A stretch of DNA of 64,000 bases from Bradyrhizobium commune (GTDB lineage: Bacteria > Pseudomonadota > Alphaproteobacteria > Rhizobiales > Xanthobacteraceae). The DNA is taken from assembly GCF_015624505.1 (NCBI RefSeq), contig NZ_CP061379.1:4402001-4466000 (forward strand). Direction: 5' to 3'. Both the position numbers and the translations under genes were made by a program. This document shows positions 1 through 8,868 of the stretch, piece after piece; the first letter of the stretch is position 1, and each line of letters begins with the position of its first letter. The notes below the pieces were generated by a model. The model was given only the letters and a program-made list of their open reading frames with translations. It was not told the origin of the DNA and did not search any database.

Positions 1-339
1 CGATCCGATCATGGTCCCGGTGGCGCATTTGTCCTCTTCGGACTCTGGGTGCCAGTCGGCATCGTCGAGCGCCTGGCCCGCCGCCGCCATGCCGAAGATG
101 ATGAAGTCGTCGACCTTGCGCTGGTCCTTCGGCTCCATCCATTTGTCGGGATTGAACGTGTCGTTCGACCCGTCGCCGCGCACGACGGTGCAGGCGTATT
201 TGGTCTGGAGATCGGAGACATCGAAGCTCTCGATCCTGCGCGCGCCGCTTTCGCCGTTGAGGATGCGTTTCCAGGTCGCATCGACGCCACAGGCGAGTGG
301 CGACACCATGCCGAGACCCGTGACGACGACCCGCCTCAT
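1..339 (-). CDS. fabF: beta-ketoacyl-ACP synthase II (FabF), N-terminal part
   Basis: Partial gene cut by the window edge; the first 113 codons are present. The protein begins MRRVVVTGLGMVSPL, the classic N-terminus of the condensing enzymes that elongate acyl-ACP with malonyl-ACP in type II fatty-acid synthesis. The catalytic Cys-His-His residues lie beyond the edge and cannot be checked. The start at 339 is the only ATG giving the conserved N-terminus. It lies 108 bp downstream of acpP on the same strand, the usual acpP-fabF pairing. FabB is possible, but acpP linkage favours FabF. Confidence 0.93.
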   Translation of the reverse strand, partial: MRRVVVTGLGMVSPLACGVDATWKRILNGESGARRIESFDVSDLQTKYACTVVRGDGSNDTFNPDKWMEPKDQRKVDDFIIFGMAAAGQALDDADWHPESEEDKCATGTMIGS

Positions 340-447
340 ATCCGAAAAACTCCGCTTCGAAAGATTCACGGCCGATAACAAGAAACCGGCTGACCGCCGC
401 AAAGCGGTCCGTCCGGTTTCAATGTTGTCCCCGCGAAAATGAAGAGC

Positions 448-687
448 TTAGCTCTTCGCGTTCTTCTCGAGAAACTTCGTGGCGTCGCCGACGGTGAGAA
501 TCGTCTCCGCGGCGTCGTCCGGAATCTCGCAACCGAATTCTTCTTCGAACGCCATCACCAGCTCGACGGTGTCCAGACTGTCGGCGCCGAGGTCGTCGAT
601 GAAGCTCGCAGCGTCGACAACCTTCTCGGGCTCAACACCAAGGTGTTCGACCACGATCTTCTTAACCCGCTCGCCAATGTCACTCAT
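448..687 (-). CDS. acpP: acyl carrier protein
   Basis: Acidic 79-residue protein of normal AcpP length. The phosphopantetheine attachment serine is in the motif [18 protein letters not shown] (Ser about residue 37). It carries growing acyl chains as a phosphopantetheine thioester in the cytoplasm. It lies between fabG (308 bp upstream) and fabF (108 bp downstream). The gap to fabG suggests its own promoter, expected for a very abundant protein. Confidence 0.98.
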   Translation of the reverse strand: MSDIGERVKKIVVEHLGVEPEKVVDAASFIDDLGADSLDTVELVMAFEEEFGCEIPDDAAETILTVGDATKFLEKNAKS

Positions 688-995
688 TGCTTAACCTCGT
701 GTTGTTCCCTGTAGACCCGACCCCCCGGGACGATACGAGCCGTCGTGGTCGTGTCACTTGCCTTCGCTTACGAACTTTGATTTGGCCCCATCCAAACCGA
801 CGCAGGGCCCGGCGAACGACGGCCAAGGCTCAGCATCGCCAATATACAGGGTTTCAAAAACCTGCAATGGCGTTCTTTGCCCATCCGCGGTCCGGTTATC
901 ATACTTCAACTGCCTTGACTACAAGCCTCATTTCGCTCTGGAAACGGCTGTTTGCCGCATCCCGCACTGCCGATATGGGCGTGCGGAAGGCGGCG
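688..995. other. intergenic stretch between acpP and fabG
   Basis: This 308-bp gap holds no credible gene; reading frames through it look like chance frames. Being directly upstream of acpP it presumably carries the acpP promoter on the minus strand. On that strand a tatatt hexamer (around 840-846) could be a -10 element, but I could not place a convincing -35 at normal spacing, so no promoter is called. Confidence 0.4.
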
Positions 996-1733
996 TCAGA
1001 TCATGGCCATGCCGCCATTGACATGGATGGTCTGGCCGGTGACGTAGGCCGCTTCGTTCGAACTCAGGTAGACGGCGGCCGCAGCAATGTCCTCGGGCGT
1101 TCCCAGACGGGCGGCTGGAACCTTGGTGAGAATCGTTTCGCGCTGCTTGTCGTTGAGCGCATCCGTCATCGGCGTCTTGATGAAGCCGGGCGCGATGCAG
1201 TTCGCAGTGACGCCACGCTTGGCATATTCGGCACCCAGTGTCTTGATCATGCCGATCAGGCCCGCCTTCGACGCCGTGTAATTGCCCTGCCCGGGATTGC
1301 CGGTGACGCCGACCACGGACGTAATGGCGATGATGCGGCCGAAGCGCTTGCGCATCATCAATTTGGTGGCGGCACGCGCCAGGCGGAAAGTTGCCGTCAG
1401 ATTGACGTTGATGACCTCGTCCCAGTCTTCGTCGCGAAGCTGAACGAAGAGGTTGTCGCGGGTGATGCCGGCATTGGCGACGAGAATGTCGACCTGGCCC
1501 ATCGCCGCTTCTGCGGCCGGCACCAGCGCCTCGACCTCGTCGGCCTTAGAGAGATTGCAGGGCAGCACGAGCGCGCGCTCGCCGAGCTTGCCGGCCAGCT
1601 CGTCCAGCACCTCCTTCCGCGTTCCCGAAATCGCAACCGTGGCGCCCTGCGCGTGCAGGGCCTGCGCAATCGCGCCGCCAATGCCGCCGGTCGCACCGGT
1701 GACGAGCGCTTTCTTGCCAGTCAGATCGAACAT
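996..1733 (-). CDS. fabG: 3-oxoacyl-ACP reductase FabG
   Basis: SDR-family protein of 245 aa that reduces beta-ketoacyl-ACP with NADPH. The N-terminal Rossmann motif TGATGGIG (about 13-20), the NAG motif (VANAGIT), the catalytic Ser in ITSVVG and the YTASK pair are all present in order. The C-terminus GQTIHVNGGMAMI is typical of true FabG rather than a general SDR. It starts 12 bp after the fabD stop, so the two are surely co-transcribed. Confidence 0.97.
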   Translation of the reverse strand: MFDLTGKKALVTGATGGIGGAIAQALHAQGATVAISGTRKEVLDELAGKLGERALVLPCNLSKADEVEALVPAAEAAMGQVDILVANAGITRDNLFVQLRDEDWDEVINVNLTATFRLARAATKLMMRKRFGRIIAITSVVGVTGNPGQGNYTASKAGLIGMIKTLGAEYAKRGVTANCIAPGFIKTPMTDALNDKQRETILTKVPAARLGTPEDIAAAAVYLSSNEAAYVTGQTIHVNGGMAMI

Positions 1734-1745
1734 TGAAAAACTCCT

Positions 1746-2705
1746 CTAGGCCTGCTTCGCAGCGGCCAATGCATCCTTGGCAGCGGCGATGTCGTTGGGT
1801 CCGCCCACAGCGACGCCGACGGCACCATCCGTAATGCGCTTGACGAGACCGGTCAGAACCTTGCCGGCGCCGATCTCGAAGAAGCGAGTGACGCCCTGCC
1901 CTGCCATATAGGAAACCGACTCGCGCCAGCGAACCGTTCCCGTAACCTGTTCGACCAATCGGCGACGAATCTCGTCGGGATCGGCGATGGCGCTTGCCAG
2001 CACATTCGACACCAGCGGCGCCGCCGGCGCCTTGATCATGACCTTGGAGAGCGCTTCCGCCATGGCATCCGCGGCCGGCTGCATCAATTTGCAATGGAAC
2101 GGCGCGGACACCGGCAGCAGCATTGCGCGCTTGGCGCCCTTGGTCTTGGCGATCTCGACGGCGCGATCGACCGCAGCCTTGTCGCCGGAAACGACCACCT
2201 GCCCGCCGCCATTGTCATTGGCGGCCTGGCAGACCTGCCCCTGTGCCGCCTCGTTGGCGACAGCCATAGCGGCCTCGTAATCGAGTCCGAGCAACGCGGC
2301 CATGGCCCCGACGCCGACGGGAACGGCCTTTTGCATTGCGAGACCGCGGGTGCGAAGCAGCCGGGCCGTGTCTGAAATCGTCAGGCTGCCGGCTGCGGCC
2401 AGCGCCGAATATTCACCGAGCGAGTGGCCGGCAACGAAGGCCGCGTCCCGTCCTACGGAAAAACCTGCCTCAGCCTCCAGCACGCGCAGGGTGGCCACAG
2501 AGACGGCCATCAGCGCCGGCTGTGCGTTCTCGGTGAGCTGGAGTGTCTCCGCGGGGCCATCCCAGATAGTAGCCGTCAGCTTCTCGCCGAGCGCGGCATC
2601 GACCTCGTCGAACACGGCGCGCGCCACCGGGAAAGCGTCGGCCAGGGCCTTGCCCATACCGACCGCCTGAGACCCCTGCCCCGGAAATGTGAATGCTGCC
2701 GTCAT
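1746..2705 (-). CDS. fabD: malonyl-CoA:ACP transacylase FabD
   Basis: 319-aa acyltransferase that loads malonyl groups onto ACP. The N-terminus TFPGQGSQAVGMG and the nucleophile elbow GHSLGEYSAL (Ser about 93) are diagnostic. The downstream SAPFHCKLM supplies the catalytic His. Length is normal for the family. It is the first gene of the minus-strand fab group. Confidence 0.97.
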   Translation of the reverse strand: MTAAFTFPGQGSQAVGMGKALADAFPVARAVFDEVDAALGEKLTATIWDGPAETLQLTENAQPALMAVSVATLRVLEAEAGFSVGRDAAFVAGHSLGEYSALAAAGSLTISDTARLLRTRGLAMQKAVPVGVGAMAALLGLDYEAAMAVANEAAQGQVCQAANDNGGGQVVVSGDKAAVDRAVEIAKTKGAKRAMLLPVSAPFHCKLMQPAADAMAEALSKVMIKAPAAPLVSNVLASAIADPDEIRRRLVEQVTGTVRWRESVSYMAGQGVTRFFEIGAGKVLTGLVKRITDGAVGVAVGGPNDIAAAKDALAAAKQA

Positions 2706-2995
2706 CGGCGCTCCCTGGATCGCTCGAATTGTCGTCTACGAGAACCGGCAGCCGACGACGTCCGGCCCGCGCCCTTGTTCCCGATCATGCTCCAAAGGGG
2801 GCCGTAGACAACGTCCGGGGCCGCGCTGTCAAGCCGCGATGGGCTCCCTGTCACAAGCATCGGGGCCAAAACCGTCCATTGCTGTGCACCAATCGGGCCT
2901 GCCGCGCCCTCGCCCTCAGATAAAGCGTTTACGCTGTCCGGAACTTGGTTCCACGACTTAAGCCGCCTTAAATAGCGCTGACCTAGGTTGCCGCC

Positions 2996-4258
2996 ATGGC
3001 AAATGTGGTCCCACAGACATCGACGGTTTCCGCTTCTCGTGGGCAACCGCGCCGGCGTCCTTTGCAGGCCTGCGTCGACTGGCTGCTGGCCGGCCCGCGT
3101 CCGCAGCCCGACGACATCCACAATGAATTGCTCCAGCAACGCACCAACAAGACCAGAACAATGCTGGTGGCGGTGGCGGCATCGCTGCTGATCGCCTCGC
3201 TCTCCGCCGCTTTGACCGGCGCCGCCTGGGCCTATGCCTGGGTGCTCGCGGAGATCGTTCTCGGCAGCACGCGCGTTACGCTGATGATGCGAGCCCTGGC
3301 AAAGGCGAAGCGGGACCGGCGCGCGCCGGTCAACGTCTCGCCGATCTGGGCGGGCCTCGCATCGGTCATCCTGATTTCCGCCGGTTGCTATCAATGTGTG
3401 GCGTCCGGCATCATGCCGCTGATCCTGATGGCCGGCATTGGTCTTGCCAACCTCGTCGGCGGCATCGCCTCGCGCAACGCGGGGACACCGCGCTACGGCA
3501 TTCTCCTGATCTGCATCCTGACGCTGCCCTTCGCGGTCGCCACGATCCTGTCGCCGGTGCCGTTCCTGTTCATCATCGGACTGCAAACGCCGGTCTACAC
3601 GGCGGGGATGATTTTCCTGCTGCTCGAGAACCACAAGATCCTGCTCGATCTGCACCATTCCGAGCGCAACAATCGCCTGATGGCGCATCACGACCTGCTG
3701 ACAGGCCTGCCCAACCGCGCCCTCAACCAGAAACTTTTCGCCGAAATGCTCGACGGCCCATGGCCCGATGCAGCGTCGGCTGTCTCGAAGCTCACAGTGT
3801 TCTGCGTCGACCTCGACGGCTTCAAGGGCGTCAATGACAGGTTTGGGCACGCCGCGGGCGACGCTGTTCTCGTCGCAGTGGCGAAGCGTCTGTGCGCCAG
3901 CGTGCGCGATGCCGATGTCGTGTGCCGCATTGGCGGCGACGAGTTCGTGATCCTGCTGCCTGACACCACCGACGACGAAGCTGTCGCAATCGCCCAGCTG
4001 ATCATCGCGCGAGTGGCGGAGCCGTTCGACTTTACGCCAGCGGCGCGTGTAGGGGCCAGCATCGGCCTTGCGTCGGCACCGCGCGACGGTGTGACCGCTG
4101 ACGAACTGCTCAGCGCCGCCGACCGCGCGATGTACGAAGCCAAGCGTCGCGGCAAGGGCGCATTCGTGATCCACGGCGCCGCGGTCGTCGAGCCCGTCAC
4201 GCTTGTGCCCGAGGCAACATTCCTTCCTGCGCCAAGAGCTGCGGCGCCGGCCCGCTAG
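2996..4258 (+). CDS. membrane-bound diguanylate cyclase (GGDEF protein)
   Basis: 420-aa protein with several hydrophobic helices between about residues 56 and 205, followed by a C-terminal GGDEF domain that makes cyclic-di-GMP from two GTP. The signature GGDEF is at about 313-317, and an RDAD motif lies five residues before it, matching the inhibitory I-site (RxxD) of product-controlled cyclases. The domain opens with the expected DLLTGLPNRA. No EAL domain is present. The stop overlaps the stop of the convergent desaturase gene by 4 bp. The input signal cannot be read from the sequence. Confidence 0.92.
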   Translation: MANVVPQTSTVSASRGQPRRRPLQACVDWLLAGPRPQPDDIHNELLQQRTNKTRTMLVAVAASLLIASLSAALTGAAWAYAWVLAEIVLGSTRVTLMMRALAKAKRDRRAPVNVSPIWAGLASVILISAGCYQCVASGIMPLILMAGIGLANLVGGIASRNAGTPRYGILLICILTLPFAVATILSPVPFLFIIGLQTPVYTAGMIFLLLENHKILLDLHHSERNNRLMAHHDLLTGLPNRALNQKLFAEMLDGPWPDAASAVSKLTVFCVDLDGFKGVNDRFGHAAGDAVLVAVAKRLCASVRDADVVCRIGGDEFVILLPDTTDDEAVAIAQLIIARVAEPFDFTPAARVGASIGLASAPRDGVTADELLSAADRAMYEAKRRGKGAFVIHGAAVVEPVTLVPEATFLPAPRAAAPAR

Positions 4259-5280
4259 AAACCGCCCGCCTTCTGATCCGCACCGACCTCGGCACCGGCC
4301 CGCGCGCGGCGCGTGCTGCTGGCCAATTGTCCCGGTCGGTCGTCGCGGTTCGGCTTGGCGGTGGCGAGCCGCAGCACCGCGGCGTAATTCGGCTGCACCT
4401 CCATCCGCTCGGCATGCCGGCTTTCGCCGAGCAGGCGATGGACTTTCGGCAAATTGTAGCAGGGCACGTAGAACAGAAGATGATGCTCGAGGTGGTAGTT
4501 CACGTAGTACGGCGCGATGAACAGACGCTCGAGAAAATTGGCATGCGTGGTGCGGGTATTGCGCAAGGGATCGCTGCTGTCAGGCACAACGGCATGCTCG
4601 GCGATGTTGCGGATGCGGGTGATGACCATCATCCAGGTCACGAGCGGCACCAGCCATAGCAGCGGATAGGCCCACCAGACGCCCGCCGCAGCAAGCGCTG
4701 CCAACATCACGGCATTGACGATGCATTGCGGGCCGAGCTTGTCCCAGAAATGCGTCAGCCGCTGCCGCCATGGCCAGTCCTTTGGCCCCAGCGCATTGAG
4801 CAGTTGCGCCTTGCGCTGCTGGTAGCCGGTCTGCCCGGTGATATCGCGGATGAACTTGCGGCGGTAGCTCAGCTTGGTGATTGGAAACGGCGCCGACAGC
4901 ACGAGGTCCGGATCGTCCTCCTGCTGGGTGCGCGCATGATGCTGCAAATGATAGCGCCGGTAAGCGCGCGTCTCCGCAAAGAGTGGATAGGCGCAGAACC
5001 ACTGGCTCAGCGTCAGGTTGGTGGTCTCGTCGGCGGAGAGACAGCCATGCGCGCCGTCATGCATGAGGATCGCAAGGCCTAGCTGGCGCGAGCCGATGAT
5101 CGCGACGGCGAAGACATAGGTGAGCGGATTGGGCCACCACGCGACCAGCGCGATCGCGCCAATGATCAGCGCCCAGGCATGCGCGATCAGGGCCACGCCC
5201 TTCCAGGTCACGCGCCGGCGCACGTCGACGAGCTGATCCTCGGTCAGGAAATCGCGGGCACGCATGCGAAGCGCGGTCAT
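4255..5280 (-). CDS. membrane fatty-acid desaturase
   Basis: 341-aa integral membrane di-iron desaturase. The three histidine boxes are visible: HDGAHG (74-79), HLQHH (111-115) and HLEHH (about 262-266), with hydrophobic segments around 28-70 and 180-225. The enzyme would use O2 and reduced ferredoxin or cytochrome to place a double bond in an acyl chain or other lipid; the substrate is not readable. It begins 3 bp after the stop of a TetR-family gene, so the two form an operon under a palindromic operator (6012-6028). It ends in a 4-bp convergent overlap with the GGDEF gene. Confidence 0.92.
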   Translation of the reverse strand: MTALRMRARDFLTEDQLVDVRRRVTWKGVALIAHAWALIIGAIALVAWWPNPLTYVFAVAIIGSRQLGLAILMHDGAHGCLSADETTNLTLSQWFCAYPLFAETRAYRRYHLQHHARTQQEDDPDLVLSAPFPITKLSYRRKFIRDITGQTGYQQRKAQLLNALGPKDWPWRQRLTHFWDKLGPQCIVNAVMLAALAAAGVWWAYPLLWLVPLVTWMMVITRIRNIAEHAVVPDSSDPLRNTRTTHANFLERLFIAPYYVNYHLEHHLLFYVPCYNLPKVHRLLGESRHAERMEVQPNYAAVLRLATAKPNRDDRPGQLASSTRRARAGAEVGADQKAGGF

Positions 5281-5283
5281 GGC

Positions 5284-5991
5284 CTAACTCTCCCCATCCA
5301 ACGTGGTGGAAGCATCGTGGTCATCGACGAGGCGCAAGCGCGCAGCCTCGCCGGTTGATTTCGCCTGCTCGCCAAGCACGCGCAGCATCTCGGCGCAGAG
5401 CTCATCGGGCGAGCGACCCATGGCGTAGCCTTCGAGGATTACGCCGATGGCGACGGCCCAAAACCGCCGCGAGCTCTCGTCGGGTGCGCGCAGGGAGCGC
5501 CAGCCGTGGCGCGCGACCTGGCTCGTATAGGCGCGTGCACCCTCGCCGTGCAGGCGTTCGATGGTGCGCTCGACCAGCGGCGCAAGATCCTGGCGCCGCC
5601 GCGTCAGCGTCAGCGCTTCGGCGAAGAAGGCAACCGAATCGCTCGCCGTCACCGTCCCGGCCAGCGCGTGTGTGTACTCCCGCGGCGAGCGCGCCTTCAG
5701 CGCCGCCTGCTCGGTCGCACGCGCCAGGTACAGGAGTTCGCGGCAGGCACATTCGACGAACAGCGCCTCCTTGGTGCGGAAGTAATAGGTGATCTGGCTC
5801 GGGAATGCGTCCGCAGCGGCCGCAATGTCGGTGATCGAGGTGCCGGACAGCCCCCGCTCACGAAACAGCGGGCTCGCCGCGTCCAGCAGCAGCGAACGCA
5901 TTTTGCGGCCAGCGGAGCGCGTCGCCCGCGCGGCGTGCTTGGGATCGCCTGCTGGCGCCTCAAACGGTTCCTGGACCGCCTTATCCGTCAT
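5284..5991 (-). CDS. TetR-family repressor of the desaturase operon
   Basis: 235-aa regulator. The N-terminal helix-turn-helix reads GLSGTSITDIAAAADAFPSQITYYF across about residues 55-79 in two pieces, typical of TetR DNA-recognition helices; the rest is the ligand-binding part. I chose ATG 5991 (MTDKAVQ). The reading frame extends to 6027, but that longer start lies inside an inverted repeat that looks like the operator, so initiation there is unlikely. It sits 3 bp upstream of the desaturase, suggesting control by fatty acids or acyl-CoA (inference). Confidence 0.88.
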   Translation of the reverse strand: MTDKAVQEPFEAPAGDPKHAARATRSAGRKMRSLLLDAASPLFRERGLSGTSITDIAAAADAFPSQITYYFRTKEALFVECACRELLYLARATEQAALKARSPREYTHALAGTVTASDSVAFFAEALTLTRRRQDLAPLVERTIERLHGEGARAYTSQVARHGWRSLRAPDESSRRFWAVAIGVILEGYAMGRSPDELCAEMLRVLGEQAKSTGEAARLRLVDDHDASTTLDGES

Positions 5992-6011
5992 GGGCTTTCT
6001 CTCTCGATTTA

Positions 6012-6028
6012 TTTGTATGCCATACAAA
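6012..6028. promoter_or_regulatory. palindromic TetR operator
   Basis: Perfect 8-bp inverted repeat TTTGTATG-C-CATACAAA. Outside it GATTTATT and AATAAATC extend the symmetry with a 4-bp offset. It lies about 20 bp upstream of the chosen tetR start, where an autoregulatory operator is expected. Confidence 0.75.
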
Positions 6029-6106
6029 CAAATAAATCAAGCGGCTTTGGCCGCCTCGGCTGGGCTTGACCGGAACCGTCCGGGCCAAAACCTTGGCCCT
6101 GCAACC

Positions 6107-6134
6107 TTGCCAAGCCGGCCAAAATCCGTATAAG
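6107..6134 (+). promoter_or_regulatory. candidate sigma70 promoter of the rpsF operon
   Basis: TTGCCA (6107-6112) and TATAAG (6129-6134) are separated by 16 bp. They lie about 190 bp upstream of rpsF, with no other gene between. Confidence 0.5.
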
Positions 6135-6325
6135 GCGCGCATCCGCAGACCCTGGCCGGGAGCTGAACGGACGGTCTCAACAAATCATTCGTGATTTTGG
6201 TGTGGCAGGGCCAGTCGGCCCGTCGTCCCGTGTTTCCGCCTTCTGAGCTTAATCCCAGAGTCCTTTCCGAAGGCCTCTTAAGGGCTTGACGCCGGGCAAT
6301 GCGCCAACACGAGGAAAGGACGACT

Positions 6326-6823
6326 ATGGCTCTCTATGAGCATGTTTTTCTCGCGCGCCAAGACGCGAGCACGCAGCAGGTCGAAGAGCTGACTGCGCAG
6401 ATGACCGGTATCGTCGAGGGTCTCGGCGGCAAGGTCACCAAGACCGAGAATTGGGGCGTTCGCTCCCTCACCTACCGCATGAACAAGAACCGCAAGGCGC
6501 ACTTCGTGCTGCTCAACATCGACGCGCCGTCCGCGGCGATCGCCGAGATCGAGCGCCAGGAGCGCATCAGCGAAGACGTGATCCGCTATCTCAGCGTCCG
6601 CGTCGAGGAGCTCGAGGAAGGCCCGTCCGCGATGATGCGCAAGGCCGATCGCGATCGCGAGCGTGACGATCGTGGCGGCGGCTTCCGCGGCGAGCGTGAA
6701 GGCGGCTTCCGTGGCGACCGCGAAGGCGGTTTCCGTGGTGGCGATCGTGATGGCGGCGGCTTCCGCGGTGATCGCGGCCCGCGTCGTCCGCGCGACGAAG
6801 CTGAAACGACGGATGGGGAGTAA
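6326..6823 (+). CDS. rpsF: 30S ribosomal protein S6 with RGG-rich tail
   Basis: 165-aa S6 ([16 protein letters not shown]) that binds S18 and 16S rRNA in the platform of the small subunit. The core covers about residues 1-108. After it comes a 50-residue tail of repeated RGGGFRG, REGGFRG and DRDGGGFRG units ending in acidic residues. The start at 6326 follows the Shine-Dalgarno GAGGAAAGGA (6311-6320); an in-frame upstream ATG at 6299 would lie before that site. It leads the operon rpsF-rpsR-DUF2232-rplI. Confidence 0.97.
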   Translation: MALYEHVFLARQDASTQQVEELTAQMTGIVEGLGGKVTKTENWGVRSLTYRMNKNRKAHFVLLNIDAPSAAIAEIERQERISEDVIRYLSVRVEELEEGPSAMMRKADRDRERDDRGGGFRGEREGGFRGDREGGFRGGDRDGGGFRGDRGPRRPRDEAETTDGE

Positions 6824-6828
6824 GACCA

Positions 6829-7068
6829 ATGGCTGAAGCTGGTGCACGCCGTCCGTTTTTCCGTCGTCGCAAGAGCTGCCCGTTCACGGGCGCCAATGCG
6901 CCGAAGATCGACTACAAGGACTCCAAGCTCCTGATGCGTTACGTCTCCGAGCGCGGCAAGATCGTGCCGAGCCGCATCACCGCGGTGTCCGCGAAGAAGC
7001 AGCGTGAGCTCGCCCGCGCCATCAAGCGCGCGCGGTTCCTGGGCCTGTTGCCCTACGTCATTCGCTAA
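6829..7068 (+). CDS. rpsR: 30S ribosomal protein S18
   Basis: 79-aa basic protein with the conserved RRKSCPFTG and [18 protein letters not shown] segments and the [12 protein letters not shown]-terminus. It pairs with S6 in the small-subunit platform. It starts 5 bp after the rpsF stop, so the two are probably translationally coupled. Confidence 0.98.
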   Translation: MAEAGARRPFFRRRKSCPFTGANAPKIDYKDSKLLMRYVSERGKIVPSRITAVSAKKQRELARAIKRARFLGLLPYVIR

Positions 7069-7198
7069 GACGAATTCGACCAGCGGCGGTTCACGCCGCC
7101 GGTCGCGACTTTTTCGAACTCATAAGGCTTCCGGGTCGTCCGGTCGCCGATGGTTGGGGCAAGGCGCCTCTAACCGCTCGAAGGGAGCGGGACAGCTG

Positions 7199-8155
7199 AT
7201 GATGGTATTTGGACTGATAGCCCTGATCGCCGGCGCTGCGTCGGCATTGATGTTCGCCTCGATTTCGTCGGGCGTATTGATCTCGCTTGTCCTGTATTTC
7301 CTCGCACCACTGCCCCTGATGGTCGCCGCGATCGTCTGGGGACCGCTCTGCGCGGCCCTCGGCGGCATCATTGCCGCGATCGGCCTCGGCTCGCTCCTGC
7401 GCCTTTCCGATGCAGCTGGCTTCATGGTGATGGTTGCCCTGCCCTCTTGCTGGCTGGGACATCTTGCGCTGCTCGGACGCCCCGTTGACGGAGATGCTAC
7501 GGGCACGCCGTCGACGGAATGGTATCCACTCGGCCGCATCCTGCTCTGGATTGCCGGGCTTGCGATATTCATCGTCATGGGATTGCTCCTGACGCTGGGA
7601 ACCGATGCCGACACCATCAATCAGGCCATGCGCGGTGAATTGCTCCGGGTCATGACGCAGATCGACCCGGCCGCGGCGAGCGAGCTTCCGGTGGTGATCG
7701 ACGCGATCATTGTTCTTGGCACGATCAGCGCGGCGATGATGATGGTGATCACCCTTGCGCTGAACCTTTGGCTGGCGGCGAAGGTGGCGGCGGCTTCAGG
7801 CCTGCTCCGCCGCCCGTGGCAGGACCTCAAGACCGTGACGCTGCCCGCCGCAACACTCGTCGGCCTGTGTGTTGCGATGGCCTTCTGCTTCACGGGTGGG
7901 CTTGCCGGGATCTTCGCCCGGATCGTCGCGGCCGCGCTGATGATGGCCTATGGGCTGACCGGATTCGCGGTTCTGCATACGCTCACCCTCTCTCTCAAGA
8001 GCCGCCCCTTCTGGCTCGCCTCCGCCTACACGTTGGCGTTCATCCCGGCCTTGCTGGTGATTGCGATGGTGGCCCTCGGCCTTGCGGACGCCGTGTTCGG
8101 CTTCCGCGAGCGCTTCCTGCGCAGCCGGCAACCGCCGCCATTGCCGACCTCTTAA
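7199..8155 (+). CDS. DUF2232 membrane protein
   Basis: 318-aa protein made largely of hydrophobic helices (about eight), matching the DUF2232 multi-pass proteins found between rpsR and rplI in alphaproteobacteria. Function is unknown. The start at 7199 follows AAGGGAG about 10 nt upstream; a second ATG directly follows at 7202. The frame runs back to 7004, but that part overlaps rpsR and reads as non-coding. A role in cell-envelope or transport processes is only a guess. Confidence 0.85.
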   Translation: MMVFGLIALIAGAASALMFASISSGVLISLVLYFLAPLPLMVAAIVWGPLCAALGGIIAAIGLGSLLRLSDAAGFMVMVALPSCWLGHLALLGRPVDGDATGTPSTEWYPLGRILLWIAGLAIFIVMGLLLTLGTDADTINQAMRGELLRVMTQIDPAAASELPVVIDAIIVLGTISAAMMMVITLALNLWLAAKVAAASGLLRRPWQDLKTVTLPAATLVGLCVAMAFCFTGGLAGIFARIVAAALMMAYGLTGFAVLHTLTLSLKSRPFWLASAYTLAFIPALLVIAMVALGLADAVFGFRERFLRSRQPPPLPTS

Positions 8156-8203
8156 GTCCAACCCGAAACCTGAAAACCCAGAGCACTTCAAAGGAGAACG
8201 AAT

Positions 8204-8809
8204 ATGGAAGTCATTTTGCTGGAACGCGTGAGCAAGCTCGGCCAGATGGGCGAAGTCGTGAAGGTTCGCGACGGCTATGCCCGCAATTTCCTACTCAAGC
8301 GCGGCAAGGCGCTGCGCGCCACCGCCGACAACCGCGCCAAGTACGACGGCATGAAGGCCGACCTCGAAGCTCGCAACCTTGCGTCGAAGGGCGAGGCGTC
8401 CAAGGTCGCCGAGAAGATCGAGGGCAAGAACATCATCGTGATCCGTCAGGCCTCTGAGGCCGGCCAGCTGTTCGGCTCGGTCACGGTGCGTGATGTGGTT
8501 ACTGCCTTCGAGGCCGACGGCGTTTCGCTGTCCCGCCCGCAGGTGCAGCTCGACGCGCCGATCAAGTCCATCGGCAGGCACTCGATCACGGTCGCCGTTC
8601 ACCCCGAGGTCGAGGTCGAGGTCACCGTCACGGTCGCCCGCAGCCAGGACGAGGCCGAGCGCATCAACCGCGGCGAAGACATCTCGACCCGCAACGAGGA
8701 CCGCGATGCGGCCGCCGAGGCGATCGCCGCCGCCGGCGAGTTCTTCGATCCGGAAGCCCAGCACGACGACGTCGCGCCGGCCCCGGCTGCGGACGAGACC
8801 GAGAAGTAG
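8204..8809 (+). CDS. rplI: 50S ribosomal protein L9
   Basis: 201-aa L9, with the rRNA-binding N-terminal domain [19 protein letters not shown] and the conserved [17 protein letters not shown], a long connecting helix and a C-terminal domain. An acidic extension of about 40 residues past the usual end lengthens the protein beyond the E. coli type (about 149 aa), as is common in alphaproteobacteria. AAGGAGAA stands about 7 nt upstream of the start. An intrinsic terminator follows at 8833-8868. Confidence 0.97.
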   Translation: MEVILLERVSKLGQMGEVVKVRDGYARNFLLKRGKALRATADNRAKYDGMKADLEARNLASKGEASKVAEKIEGKNIIVIRQASEAGQLFGSVTVRDVVTAFEADGVSLSRPQVQLDAPIKSIGRHSITVAVHPEVEVEVTVTVARSQDEAERINRGEDISTRNEDRDAAAEAIAAAGEFFDPEAQHDDVAPAPAADETEK

Positions 8810-8832
8810 GGCTCGCGTTCACGCGGGTATTG

Positions 8833-8868
8833 AGCCCGGCCGCCTCAGGCGGCCGGGCTTTTTGTTTT
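8833..8868 (+). terminator. intrinsic terminator of the rpsF-rplI operon
   Basis: Perfect 12-bp GC-rich stem (8833-8844 with 8848-8859), 3-nt loop TCA, then TTTTTGTTTT. The loop TCA is at the same time the stop codon (TGA on the minus strand) of the convergent thioesterase gene, so half the stem is coding for that gene. Confidence 0.92.

Larger units (their letters stand above)
5992..6325. other. divergent control region between tetR-desaturase and the rpsF operon
   Basis: This 334-bp gap has no gene. It holds the tetR operator (6012-6028) for the minus strand, a sigma70-like promoter for the plus strand (6107-6134), and about 185 nt of untranslated leader before rpsF. A leader of that size in front of rpsF-rpsR could hold an S6:S18-binding autoregulatory structure. 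I did not recognise its signature with certainty, so this is only a suggestion. Confidence 0.5.

Noticed and set aside
2702..4174. 490-codon minus-strand frame opposite the GGDEF gene
   Set aside because: Antisense to a gene with complete GGDEF motifs; translation rich in Arg/His/Gln as expected for shadow frames.
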